Positions 38,795 through 46,243 of a stretch of DNA of 64,000 nt are shown here, piece by piece. Under the pieces are notes generated by a model. The model did not search any database. It had not been told where the DNA came from and saw only the letters and a list, made by a program, of their open reading frames with translations. Every line of letters begins with the position of its first letter. Positions within the stretch are counted from its first letter, which is position 1. Position numbers and translations under genes: made by a program. Source of the DNA: Allopontixanthobacter sediminis (lineage in GTDB: Bacteria > Pseudomonadota > Alphaproteobacteria > Sphingomonadales > Sphingomonadaceae); NCBI RefSeq assembly GCF_009828115.1, contig NZ_WTYL01000001.1, positions 124,001 to 188,000 on the forward strand. Direction: 5' to 3'.

Positions 38795-40228
38795 CTAAGC
38801 CACGAGGTCGCGCACGTCGGTCAGATGGCCCGCGACCGCCGCTGCCGCCGCCATCGCCGGAGACATCAGGTGTGTTCGCGCACCGGGGCCCTGTCGGCCG
38901 ACAAAATTGCGGTTGCTGGTCGAGGCGCATCGCTCTCCCGGCGGGACCTTGTCCGGGTTCATCCCGAGACAGGCCGAACAGCCCGGTTCGCGCCATTCGA
39001 ACCCGGCGTCTGTGAAAATCCGGTCGAGACCTTCCTCCTCCGCCTGCATCTTGACGAGGCCGGAACCCGGCACGACGATTGCCCATTTCACATTCGCTGC
39101 CTTATGCCGTCCGCGAAGGACTTCGGCGGCGGAGCGCAAATCTTCGATCCGGCTGTTGGTGCAGCTGCCGATGAAGATGTTTTCAACCGGAACCTCGGCC
39201 AGTAATTGGCCTGGTGTGAGGCCCATGTAGTCGAGGCTCTTGGCCGCCGCCGCCTGTTTCGATGGGTCGGCAAAGCTCGCCGGGTCGGGCACCGCCCCAC
39301 CAATGGGGACCACGTCTTCCGGACTGGTGCCCCAGGTTACCGTCGGCTGGATATCGCCCGCGTCGATCCCCACGCTCTTGTCGAACACTGCGCCGGGATC
39401 GCTTGGCAGGCTGCGCCACCATGTCAGTGCCGCATCCCAGTCCGCTCCCTTGGGCGAAAGCGGGCGTCCGGCGAGATAGGCGAAGGTCTTTTCATCGGGC
39501 GCGACCAGCCCCGCGCGGGCCCCCGCTTCGATCGACATGTTGCATACCGTGAGGCGGCCTTCGATGCTCATGTCCTCGAACACCTTGCCGCGGTATTCGA
39601 TCACGTAGCCGGTGCCGCCAGCGGTGCCGATCTCGCCGATGATGTGGAGGATCAGGTCCTTGGGGGTGATCCCGGTCCCCAGCGCGCCGTCGACCACCAC
39701 TTCCAGCGTCTTCGAACGCTTGAGTTGCAGCGTCTGCGTGGCGAGAACGTGTTCCACTTCGCTGGTGCCGATGCCGAAGGCGAGCGCGCCGACCCCGCCG
39801 TGCGCGGCGGTGTGGGAATCGCCGCAGACAATGGTCGAACCGGGCAGGGAGAACCCCTGTTCGGGGCCGACCACATGGACAATCCCCTGCTCCGCAGCGC
39901 TGGCGTCGATATAACGGATACCGAAGGCGGGCGCGTTCGCTTCCAGCGCAGCAAGCTGGGCGGCGCTTTGCGCGTCGGCAATCGGGATGCGGTAGCCTTG
40001 CGCATCGAGACGGGCGGTTGTTGGCAAATTATGATCCGGCACAGCCAGCGTCAGGTCAGGGCGGCGAACCTTGCGTCCGGCAAGCCGGAGCGCTTCGAAC
40101 GCCTGGGGGCTGGTGACTTCATGCACCAGGTGCCGGTCGATGAAAATGAGGCTGGTGCCATCATCCCGCGTTTCGACAACATGGGCATCCCAGATCTTCT
40201 CGTACAAAGTGCGCGGTTTGTTTGCCAT
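38795..40228 (-). CDS. leuC: 3-isopropylmalate dehydratase large subunit LeuC
   Basis: The 477-residue subunit carries the [4Fe-4S] cluster. The cysteine ligands lie in [15 protein letters not shown] and [13 protein letters not shown], and [20 protein letters not shown] is the aconitase signature. The N-terminal [17 protein letters not shown] matches the family start (ATG at 40228). With LeuD it performs the second step specific to leucine synthesis. It is divergent from the thioesterase gene. Confidence 0.96.
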   Translation of the reverse strand: MANKPRTLYEKIWDAHVVETRDDGTSLIFIDRHLVHEVTSPQAFEALRLAGRKVRRPDLTLAVPDHNLPTTARLDAQGYRIPIADAQSAAQLAALEANAPAFGIRYIDASAAEQGIVHVVGPEQGFSLPGSTIVCGDSHTAAHGGVGALAFGIGTSEVEHVLATQTLQLKRSKTLEVVVDGALGTGITPKDLILHIIGEIGTAGGTGYVIEYRGKVFEDMSIEGRLTVCNMSIEAGARAGLVAPDEKTFAYLAGRPLSPKGADWDAALTWWRSLPSDPGAVFDKSVGIDAGDIQPTVTWGTSPEDVVPIGGAVPDPASFADPSKQAAAAKSLDYMGLTPGQLLAEVPVENIFIGSCTNSRIEDLRSAAEVLRGRHKAANVKWAIVVPGSGLVKMQAEEEGLDRIFTDAGFEWREPGCSACLGMNPDKVPPGERCASTSNRNFVGRQGPGARTHLMSPAMAAAAAVAGHLTDVRDLVA

Positions 40229-40329
40229 CGGCAAGAATTAGCGACCTATGGGCAACAGTTGCAAGCAAACTCGCGCGCAGGAAATTCCTTGTCATGGAAA
40301 GGAAAGGTTGGAGTGCCTACATTGGAACG

Positions 40330-40743
40330 ATGCCAGCGAAACCCTATACCCACCAGATCGATATCCTCCCCGCCGATATCGACTTCATGGGGCACGTGAA
40401 CAATGCCCGTTACCTTGGCTGGGTCCAGGATGCGGTGCTGTCCCACTGGCGCAACATCGCCCCGGCCGAAGCGGTGGCGAGCCGTGCGTGGGTGGCGCTA
40501 AAGCACGAAATTACCTACAGAAAACCGGCGTTTCTGGAGGATACGGTAATTGCCCGTACGGTCCTCGAAAGCACCAAGGGTGCCCGCGCATTTTACCACA
40601 CGGTGATTGAGCGCGGCGAAGAAGTACTGGCCGAAATAAGTTCCAGCTGGTGCTGCATCGATGCCGAGACCTTGCGCCCTGCGCGAATCGGTGAGGAAAT
40701 AGCGAAGATCTTTTTCCCGCGGGACGAACCGGGGAACGGCTGA
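40330..40743 (+). CDS. Acyl-CoA thioesterase (4HBT hotdog family)
   Basis: The 137-residue protein has the hotdog motif ILPADIDFMGHVNNARYLGW, where D-x-M-G-H-V-N-N-x-x-Y is diagnostic for 4-hydroxybenzoyl-CoA-type thioesterases, and a closing ITYRKPAFLEDTVIART strand. The natural acyl-CoA is not evident. The start at 40330 is preferred over upstream ATGs that would add a non-conserved basic stretch. Confidence 0.88.
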   Translation: MPAKPYTHQIDILPADIDFMGHVNNARYLGWVQDAVLSHWRNIAPAEAVASRAWVALKHEITYRKPAFLEDTVIARTVLESTKGARAFYHTVIERGEEVLAEISSSWCCIDAETLRPARIGEEIAKIFFPRDEPGNG

Positions 40744-40758
40744 CCCGGATATCCGGGT
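40743..40758. promoter_or_regulatory. Perfect 16-bp palindrome upstream of crtZ
   Basis: ACCCGGATATCCGGGT is a perfect inverted repeat beginning in the thioesterase stop codon, 118 bp before the crtZ ATG. It has no loop, so it looks more like a protein-binding site than a terminator. The binding protein is unknown. Confidence 0.35.
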
Positions 40759-40795
40759 GGCACCAGAGGCCTTCGGATCACTTGCGACCTTGGCT

Positions 40796-40801
40796 TATAA
40801 T
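40796..40801 (+). promoter_or_regulatory. Possible -10 element for crtZ
   Basis: TATAAT is an exact -10 match, 75 bp before the crtZ start, with a weak TTCGGA at 40772 as a possible -35 at 18-bp spacing. Only the -10 is strong; the assignment is tentative. Confidence 0.35.
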
Positions 40802-40876
40802 CGCCACTTCGGATAATACGAAAGTCGTTTCGCGGCCCGCGCTGCGTGGGTGCGACTGTAACAGGAAAGCCGAACC

Positions 40877-41395
40877 ATGAACCTGTGGGCCATCATCGCC
40901 GTCGTAACAGCGTCCGTCGCAGGGATGGAGCTGCTGGCATGGTGGGCGCATAAATATGTCATGCACGGCTGGGGCTGGGGCTGGCACCGCGATCATCACG
41001 AACCGCATGACAACGCACTTGAGAAAAACGACCTTTACGGGATCGTCGGCGCAGCGATGAGCATTTCCATGTTCGCGCTGGGAAGCCCGCTGGTCGCAGG
41101 CGACTACGCGTGGGAACCCGCCACGTGGATCGGTCTCGGGATACTTGGATACGGTATAATTTATACGCTGGTACACGACGGGTTAGTGCATCAACGATAT
41201 TTCCGATGGGTACCCAAGCGCGGCTACGCCAAGCGGCTGGTGCAGGCGCATAAGTTGCACCATGCGACCATCGGCAAGGAAGGCGGGGTCAGTTTCGGCT
41301 TCGTGATCGCCCGCGATCCGGCGAAGTTGAAAGCGGAACTCAAGCGCCAGCGCCAAGCCGGCATTGCGGTAGTTCGCGAAAGCGCCGGCGCCTGA
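40877..41395 (+). CDS. crtZ: Beta-carotene hydroxylase CrtZ
   Basis: The 172-residue membrane protein has the histidine clusters of the fatty-acid-hydroxylase-like carotenoid 3-hydroxylases: HKYVMHGWGWGWHRDHHEPH, LVHDGLVHQRYF and HKLHHA, which bind a di-iron centre. Four hydrophobic helices surround them. It adds hydroxyl groups to the beta-ionone rings to give zeaxanthin or related yellow pigments, common in Erythrobacteraceae and sphingomonads. No other crt gene is in the window. Confidence 0.93.
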   Translation: MNLWAIIAVVTASVAGMELLAWWAHKYVMHGWGWGWHRDHHEPHDNALEKNDLYGIVGAAMSISMFALGSPLVAGDYAWEPATWIGLGILGYGIIYTLVHDGLVHQRYFRWVPKRGYAKRLVQAHKLHHATIGKEGGVSFGFVIARDPAKLKAELKRQRQAGIAVVRESAGA

Positions 41396-41403
41396 ACGTA
41401 CGT

Positions 41404-41586
41404 TTACCTCAGGAAATTTACATAGACCGCGTGGATCACGCCGGGCACGAACAGGATGATCGTCAGGATCAAATTGATCCAGAAATCGCGGCTGATGCCG
41501 TGTTTCAAGGCCACGCCGAGTGGCGGCAGTAGAATGCTGGCGATTAGAATCAGAATGCTCACAATTTTCTCCGTTGAAGTTGCCAT
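41404..41586 (-). CDS. Pmp3/YqaE-type small membrane protein
   Basis: The 60-residue protein has two hydrophobic helices flanking LPPLGVALKHGISRDFWINL, the Pmp3 (UPF0057) signature, ending LFVPGVIHAVYVNFL. Members sit in the plasma membrane and affect ion or membrane potential under stress; precise function is unclear. The short size matches the family. Confidence 0.9.
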   Translation of the reverse strand: MATSTEKIVSILILIASILLPPLGVALKHGISRDFWINLILTIILFVPGVIHAVYVNFLR

Positions 41587-41654
41587 ATCAACGGTAGCGA
41601 AGGCGGCGTGTTCCGCGAAAGTGACCGCAAGGCCGGACGCAGGGCCTTTTCGCG

Positions 41655-42002
41655 TCATTCGTTGCGAGTAGCAATCCAGCCGCCGCCAATCACCAGGATT
41701 GCGATGGAGATATAGTACCACGGCGCGCCGAGCGCATACCACGTCACTGCCGCACCGGTGGCCATCGCGCCGATTGCCATCGTTTTCGCCCGGCGGGATA
41801 TAGCCCGCCGCTCGGTCCAGTTGCGCACCTGCGGGCCCCAGTGCGGATGGTCGAGGATTTTTCGCTCCCATTCCGGATTGCTGCGGGCAAAGCAGTAAAC
41901 CCCCAGCAACAGGAACGGTACGGTGGGCATGATCGGCAGGAACGCACCGATTGCTCCGAGGGCGACTGCGGTCAAGCCGCCGGCGAGATAGAGGTGGCGC
42001 AC
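41655..42002 (-). CDS. DUF454 (YbaN) family membrane protein
   Basis: The 115-residue protein has the DUF454 pattern: two N-terminal helices (LYLAGGLTAVALGAIGAFLP) followed by the conserved PTVPFLLLGVYCFARSNPEW and HWGPQVRNW and a helix pair at the C-terminus. It is a small inner-membrane protein of unknown role. It lies one base after the sufE stop on the same strand. Confidence 0.88.
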   Translation of the reverse strand: MRHLYLAGGLTAVALGAIGAFLPIMPTVPFLLLGVYCFARSNPEWERKILDHPHWGPQVRNWTERRAISRRAKTMAIGAMATGAAVTWYALGAPWYYISIAILVIGGGWIATRNE

Positions 42003-42003
42003 C

Positions 42004-42414
42004 TCAGGCAGCAGCCGCCAGGCGACTGGCGTGTTCCTTCACCAGTGCGATCATGTTCGGAACGCCCTGTGTGCGGTTGGAACTGAGTTGATTCTTGAGA
42101 TCGAAGGGTTCGAGCGCGGCGGTTACATCCATTGCGGCAACCTCGCTCGCGGGTTTGTCCTGCACGGCGGATATCACCAGCGCGACTATGCCTTTCGTGA
42201 TCGCGGCATTGCTGTCGGCGAGGAAATGAAGCTTGCCGTCCTGGTCGGTGGGATAGACCCACACGCTGGCGGAACAGCCGCGCACTAGGGTCGCGTCGGT
42301 CTTTAGGGCATCGGGCATCGCGTCGAGTTCCCGCCCCAGTTCGATGAGCAGGCGGTACCGTTCATCGCCTTCGAGAAATTCGTATTCTTCGGAGATATCG
42401 TCGAGTGTTCGCAT
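42004..42414 (-). CDS. sufE: SufE family cysteine desulfurase activator
   Basis: The 136-residue protein has the SufE core: YRLLIELGRELDAMPDALKT, then VRGCSASVWVYPTDQD with catalytic C47 that receives sulfur from SufS, and the closing DVTAALEPFDLKNQLSSNRT and Q-G-V-P-N-M. It is part of iron-sulfur cluster assembly. The gene is not in a suf operon here. The start is placed at the ATG at 42414; one at 42423 is also in frame. Confidence 0.92.
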   Translation of the reverse strand: MRTLDDISEEYEFLEGDERYRLLIELGRELDAMPDALKTDATLVRGCSASVWVYPTDQDGKLHFLADSNAAITKGIVALVISAVQDKPASEVAAMDVTAALEPFDLKNQLSSNRTQGVPNMIALVKEHASRLAAAA

Positions 42415-42437
42415 CGCTTGCATGTAGCGACGCGGGC

Positions 42438-42704
42438 TTACAAATCCACCCCGCTTGCAATGGCTTCGAGGCGGCGGATGCGTTCCTTAAGGTCGGCGAT
42501 CTCGATCCGGGCCATGCCGATGCCGGCTCCGCTATCGATTGTACGGTCCTCGATTTCACAGGCGTTGCTGCGGAAACTGGCCGTCATCCGGTCCAGTTCG
42601 CGTTCTTTCAACGCCAGCCATCCTTGCCAGCCGCGCAGGGCAACCAAGGCGACCAGTCCAAGTCCGGCCAGCAGGGTTGCAGCAAGAATAATCTGATCAT
42701 TCAT
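42438..42704 (-). CDS. PspB-like small TM/coiled-coil protein (psp array member 6)
   Basis: The product is 88 residues: an N-terminal helix (about 4-28, QIILAATLLAGLGLVALVAL) and a coiled coil at the C-terminus (ARIEIADLKERIRRLEAIAS). The ending R-I-x-x-L-E-x-I-A corresponds to the shared R-x-x-V-L-E-R-I-V-T-D-R-G-Y signature of the genes upstream in the same minus-strand series, but the last part is shortened. It is the most diverged, terminal member of the psp-linked series. Confidence 0.6.
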   Translation of the reverse strand: MNDQIILAATLLAGLGLVALVALRGWQGWLALKERELDRMTASFRSNACEIEDRTIDSGAGIGMARIEIADLKERIRRLEAIASGVDL

Positions 42705-42744
42705 CTCCCGGTCCTCCTCTTGACCCTCGATCGAAATTTACGGC

Positions 42745-43020
42745 CTATTCCCCGCGCAACCGTTCGATTTCCTCGGCGATTGCCTTGGTTTCACGGGCCT
42801 CGGTGCTGTTGGTGTCGGTCGCTATGCGTTCGAGCACCTTGATCCTCTCGCGAAGTTCGGTCACCTCGCGCTGCAATTCCTGTTCACGTTCCGGCGAGTT
42901 GACCTGTTCCGGAGGCCGACCTTCGCTCTCTCCGGGCCGGTCCGTCCGGCTGCGCGACCGCATGATGCCGGCTACCGCGGAAATCAGGACAATGAGGACA
43001 ATCGCGGTAGCCCAGGTCAC
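42745..43020 (-). CDS. PspB-like small TM/coiled-coil protein (psp array member 5)
   Basis: The product is 91 residues: a transmembrane helix at about 4-20, a charged linker and a coiled coil with ELRERIKVLERIATDTNSTE and a terminal IAEEIERLRGE. The R-I-K-V-L-E-R-I-A-T-D signature groups it with the following genes. Its ATG overlaps the stop of array member 4, so the series is translationally coupled. Confidence 0.7.
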   Translation of the reverse strand: MTWATAIVLIVLISAVAGIMRSRSRTDRPGESEGRPPEQVNSPEREQELQREVTELRERIKVLERIATDTNSTEARETKAIAEEIERLRGE

Positions 43021-43331
43021 GCGCGGGTTTCCTCACGCGAGGCCGGGTAATCGGGCGCAATTTCCGGCTGGGCCGAGTTGCGCAGGTTTTCAATCTGCAG
43101 CGCAAGGTCCTGACCGCGGTCCGTGGCGAGCCGTTCCAGCACGCGCACGCGCTGTTCGAGCATCTCGATCTTTCGTGCGGCTTCGGGTCCGATACCGGAC
43201 GATTTGCTTGCCTCAAGTTCCAGCTTGCGCTGTTTGAAATCGAGATCCCGCTTATGGATTGCGCCGCCCCATCCGAACGCGATGATCGAAATCAGGATGA
43301 TGAAGCCGAAGATTACCGCTAGTTCGCCCAT
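43017..43331 (-). CDS. PspB-like small TM/coiled-coil protein (psp array member 4)
   Basis: The product is 104 residues. The N-terminus has one transmembrane helix (about 5-21, AVIFGFIILISIIAFGW), then a basic KRDLDFKQRKLELEASK helix, and the signature EMLEQRVRVLERLATDRGQD followed by IENLRN. The last residues are polar. It overlaps both neighbours (ATGA on the downstream side and one base on the other). Likely an envelope stress protein of the PspB type; exact role unknown. Confidence 0.7.
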   Translation of the reverse strand: MGELAVIFGFIILISIIAFGWGGAIHKRDLDFKQRKLELEASKSSGIGPEAARKIEMLEQRVRVLERLATDRGQDLALQIENLRNSAQPEIAPDYPASREETRA

Positions 43332-43681
43332 TACTTGCTCCTCTCGGTCTGCCGGTGTCGCAGCGGGACGCCGTTCGCGCGGTCGTCGCGCAGTTTGTCG
43401 ATTTCCGCAGTCAGCCCATATCCGCCGTCGGTCACGATGCGTTCGATCACCGCGAGCCGGTCCTTGATCGAGCCCATCTCCGCGTGGAGCTGCGCATTTT
43501 CCTGGGTGAGCCGCCCAACCCGTTCCTGTGCCTCGGCATCGGATTTGGGATAGACTGCCTGCCCCCATGCGCCGTCCAGCGGGTAACCGTTCTTGACGCG
43601 GATCCAGGTGGTCAGCACCCAGCCGGTCATTCCGGCGACGCCGAGGATGGCGATAAGTTGCGGGGTGAATTCGAATGGCAT
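43331..43681 (-). CDS. PspB-like small TM/coiled-coil protein (psp array member 3)
   Basis: The 116-residue product has a transmembrane helix (about 8-28, LIAILGVAGMTGWVLTTWIR), the element K-N-G-Y-P-L-D-G-A-W-G also seen in array member 2 (K-H-G-Y-S-L-E-D-E-W-G), a coiled coil, and the signature KDRLAVIERIVTDGGYGLTA followed by E-I-D-K-L-R-D-D-R. The shared element with member 2 indicates a recent tandem duplication. Confidence 0.75.
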   Translation of the reverse strand: MPFEFTPQLIAILGVAGMTGWVLTTWIRVKNGYPLDGAWGQAVYPKSDAEAQERVGRLTQENAQLHAEMGSIKDRLAVIERIVTDGGYGLTAEIDKLRDDRANGVPLRHRQTERSK

Positions 43682-44046
43682 CAGATGCGCTCCCTGTTCA
43701 TGGAGTCCAGCGGTACGCCGTTATCCTTGAGGTCTGATGTGCGCTGGTCGCGCAGCGCTTCGATCTGAGTCGCGACATCATAGCCGCGGTCTGTGACGAT
43801 CTTTTCAAGCACCACCAGACGGTCTGTCATCTGGTCCAGCTGGTTACTCAGCACGCGCTTGTCTTCGCGCAATTGCGTCACCTCTTCCGCATCGGCGCCC
43901 CGCTTGCTCGAATGCTCGGTCTTGCCGCCCCATTCGTCTTCGAGGCTGTAGCCGTGCTTCGCGCGGATCCAGTTGTTCACGATCCAGCCAAGCGTGCTGA
44001 TGCCGATGATAGCGATCACGAATTCGGGGCTGCCCCAATCCATCAC
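43681..44046 (-). CDS. PspB-like small TM/coiled-coil protein (psp array member 2)
   Basis: The 121-residue product has a transmembrane helix (about 9-27), then RAKHGYSLEDEWGGKTEHSS, a coiled coil (EEVTQLREDKRVLSNQLDQM) and the signature LVVLEKIVTDRGYDVATQIE followed by ALRDQR. It ends D-N-G-V-P-L-D, like the ending of member 1 (E-A-G-V-P-L-N). The start overlaps the stop of member 1. Confidence 0.75.
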   Translation of the reverse strand: MMDWGSPEFVIAIIGISTLGWIVNNWIRAKHGYSLEDEWGGKTEHSSKRGADAEEVTQLREDKRVLSNQLDQMTDRLVVLEKIVTDRGYDVATQIEALRDQRTSDLKDNGVPLDSMNRERI

Positions 44047-44339
44047 ACGTTCTCCTTCTTCGACAAGTTCAGGGGCACGCCCGCTTCACCCTCGACGGCG
44101 CGCGTATCTCGCAGTGCTTCGATCTGGGTAGCGATGTCGTAACCGCGGTCGGTCACGATGCGTTCGAGGACCTGGACCCGCTTTTCCAGTTCTGCGGTAT
44201 GGGCGGCATATTGCGCGGCTTTTTCGGCACTGCTTTCAGCGGTTGCGGCGATGCGCTTTTCTTCGAGCTTTTTCTGGCTGCTGATCCAGACAATGCCGAG
44301 CACCATCGCAAAGGGCGCTAATCCTACCAACCATTCCAT
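44043..44339 (-). CDS. PspB-like small TM/coiled-coil protein (psp array member 1)
   Basis: The product is 98 residues: one N-terminal helix (about 4-21, LVGLAPFAMVLGIVWISS), a basic then alanine-rich coiled coil (KKLEEKRIAATAESSAEKAA) and the signature EKRVQVLERIVTDRGYDIAT followed by QIEALRD. Compared with member 2, the signature is nearly identical over 18 residues. It follows pspC by 26 bases. Confidence 0.75.
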   Translation of the reverse strand: MEWLVGLAPFAMVLGIVWISSQKKLEEKRIAATAESSAEKAAQYAAHTAELEKRVQVLERIVTDRGYDIATQIEALRDTRAVEGEAGVPLNLSKKENV

Positions 44340-44365
44340 TTCTCAGTCCTCCCTTAATTCGGATT

Positions 44366-44740
44366 TTAGCGCAGCCGGTCGATTTCGGCCGACAGGCGCG
44401 GGTTGCTGGTGACGTAGAAGGTCTCCACGTCGGCCAGGCGGCGATCGATGTCGCGGAACCGGGCGCGAACTTCGCGGGCCGTGCGGGTCGGCGACTGGCG
44501 AACGCGCTGCCAGTATTTCTGTTCTTCCTTGTCGACATACAGGTGCGGCGGCTTCTTGTTCAGGAGCAGGCCGGCCACGAAATAGGCGGGGATGGCAACT
44601 CCGGTTGTCAGTGCCAGGATGATCGCTCCAAGCCGGACCCACAGGGCATTGACCCCGGTGTAGTCGGCGATCCCGGAACAGACGCCCATAAGTTTCGCGT
44701 TTTGCTTGTCGCGGTAGAGCGTTGTGCGTTCACTGGTCAT
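44366..44740 (-). CDS. pspC: Phage shock protein PspC
   Basis: The 124-residue protein has the PspC domain: LYRDKQNAKLMGVCSGIADY, then NALWVRLGAIILALTTGVAI with a transmembrane helix, and a soluble tail ending RRLADVETFYVTSNPRLSAE and I-D-R-L-R. This tail carries a variant of the signature found in the neighbouring PspB-like proteins. PspC with PspB senses membrane stress and recruits PspA. The gene overlaps pspB by four bases. Confidence 0.9.
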   Translation of the reverse strand: MTSERTTLYRDKQNAKLMGVCSGIADYTGVNALWVRLGAIILALTTGVAIPAYFVAGLLLNKKPPHLYVDKEEQKYWQRVRQSPTRTAREVRARFRDIDRRLADVETFYVTSNPRLSAEIDRLR

Positions 44741-45033
44741 GGGCGGGTTCCTTTCTTCTCGGCAAGTAGCCGGTCGAGTTCGCGGAGAGGTTGGTTGTCG
44801 GTTTCGCGGTCATGGATCAGTCGGGCGGAGTTGAATTCGGGATTGTCGGAAGCGACAAGGCGCTCCACGGTATCCATCCGGTCATCCAGACGCTTGGCGA
44901 GGTGATAGAGTTCGTCCAGCAACTGTTCGTCGTCGCCGGTGATCGTTGCGGCGGTCTTCCACTTGGTGATGTAGTGGAAGATGATCCACGGCAGCCCGAG
45001 GAAGATAATGATGAAGGGGAGTGCGTCTTCCAT
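44737..45033 (-). CDS. pspB: Phage shock protein PspB
   Basis: The 98-residue product has the PspB pattern: a short N-terminal transmembrane segment (LPFIIIFLGLPWIIFHYITK) followed by an acidic helical LLDELYHLAKRLDDRMDTVE and R-L-V-A-S-D-N-P-E-F, longer than the enterobacterial protein by about 25 residues. It forms the inner-membrane sensor with PspC. Three bases separate it from pspA. Confidence 0.9.
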   Translation of the reverse strand: MEDALPFIIIFLGLPWIIFHYITKWKTAATITGDDEQLLDELYHLAKRLDDRMDTVERLVASDNPEFNSARLIHDRETDNQPLRELDRLLAEKKGTRP

Positions 45034-45036
45034 CGG

Positions 45037-45720
45037 TCAGTCCTTTTTCGCAGCGTCGCCCATGGCGCGCTTCATTGCTTCGAGTTCTTCGTCCACCTTG
45101 TCGGCGCCTTCCAGCGCGGCGATCTCGTCGGACAGGGACGGCTTGCCGGTGCCATCGGCGATGCTCATCGCGTCGGCGCGGCCTTCGGCGTAATCGACCC
45201 GGCGTTCCAGCTGGTCGAAACGCGACAGCGCTTCATCGACCCGTTCGGTGCTGAGCAGGGTGCGCAGCTTGACGCGGTTTTCGGCGCTTTCCAGGCGGGC
45301 CGCGATGGCGGTCTGGCGGCTACGGGCTTCGCGCAAGCGGTGCTGCAGCTTGCCGATGTCCTGTTCGTAGGCACGCAGCGCATCGTCGAGCACGGTAATT
45401 TCCGCGTTCAGCTGCTCCGCCATGTCGCTGGCTTTCTTCTTTTCGACCAAGGCGGCGCGGGCGAGATCTTCGCGATCCTTGCTTAGCGCCAGTTGGGCTT
45501 TCTCGCCCCAATCGGCCTGCAATTTGTCCAGCTTGACCGTGTGGCGGTGCATTTCCTTCTGGTCCGCGATCGTGCGGGCCGCGCTGGCGCGAACTTCGAC
45601 AAGGGTTTCCTCCATTTCGAGGATGATCATGCGGATCATCTTCGCGGGGTCATCCGCCTTGTCGAGCATGTCGTTGAAATTGGCGGCAATGATATCGCGT
45701 GTACGGCTGAAAATTCCCAT
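45037..45720 (-). CDS. pspA: Phage shock protein PspA
   Basis: The 227-residue coiled-coil protein starts MGIFSRTRDIIAANFNDMLD and continues KADDPAKMIRMIILEMEETL, the canonical PspA/IM30 N-terminus that binds membranes. Four helices with heptads follow to the acidic end. PspA assembles into ESCRT-III-like rods that protect damaged membrane and it inhibits PspF when not needed. The start at 45720 is chosen by this family start, and GGAG lies 12 bases upstream. The same frame is open upstream to an ATG at 45933 with a disordered stretch of 71 residues; see the finding on that. Confidence 0.93.
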   Translation of the reverse strand: MGIFSRTRDIIAANFNDMLDKADDPAKMIRMIILEMEETLVEVRASAARTIADQKEMHRHTVKLDKLQADWGEKAQLALSKDREDLARAALVEKKKASDMAEQLNAEITVLDDALRAYEQDIGKLQHRLREARSRQTAIAARLESAENRVKLRTLLSTERVDEALSRFDQLERRVDYAEGRADAMSIADGTGKPSLSDEIAALEGADKVDEELEAMKRAMGDAAKKD

Positions 45721-45929
45721 TAAGGGTACTCCGGAAAAATTGAACTCACCCGACTGCCGGGCATTGCCCTGGTTCGGGTGGCTTTGCGTCGGTGTAGGGC
45801 TGCGGCGGAGACGTTCGACTTCGCTTTCGAAGCGCGATTCCCCGCTTCTGGACGAAGAAAGGCGGGCCGGAGATCGATCCGGGGGGGAGACGCGCTCCGG
45901 CCCTAGGGGGTTGTTATCGGACTGATCGG

Positions 45930-46091
45930 TCATGCAAGTTCCACATCGCAGTTGATCGTGGCCGCATGTGCGGACCCGAATGATGGAGCCATCTGCATCT
46001 GGCCGCTCATCGCCACGAAGGCGACCATGGCGAGGATGCTGGCGGTCGCGGCCTGCCCGAGTTTGGTCTGGAAAAAGCTGCGGTTGTACAT
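45930..46091 (-). CDS. 53-residue membrane peptide, first gene of the psp transcript
   Basis: The ORF starts at an ATG at 46091 about 25 bp downstream of the predicted transcription start of the sigma-54 promoter. It encodes a basic N-terminus (YNRSFFQTKLGQ), a hydrophobic helix (about 14-31, ATASILAMVAFVAMSGQMQM) and a short tail ending CDVELA. It may be a secreted or membrane peptide. Its stop overlaps an ATG in the pspA frame at 45933. Function unknown. Confidence 0.6.
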   Translation of the reverse strand: MYNRSFFQTKLGQAATASILAMVAFVAMSGQMQMAPSFGSAHAATINCDVELA

Positions 46092-46127
46092 TGTCTGAAG
46101 CTCCCGAATTGTGTTGTTCACCATTGA

Positions 46128-46142
46128 GCAAGGAGCGTGCCA
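46128..46142 (-). promoter_or_regulatory. Sigma-54 promoter of the psp operon
   Basis: On the minus strand the sequence reads TGGCACGCTCCTTGC, a complete match to the -24/-12 sigma-54 consensus (TGGCACG-N4-TTGC). It directs transcription leftward toward the small membrane ORF and pspA. The activator gene pspF is divergent just upstream, as in other psp systems. PspF should bind upstream, between 46145 and 46240. Confidence 0.9.
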
Positions 46143-46243
46143 AACCCGAAAAACCGCAGATTTCCGAGATTTTTTCTTCACTGTTATCAGGGGCTGATGG
46201 TAACACTTGCCAACAATCGGGAATTTTTCCTATAGGTTGGGGT

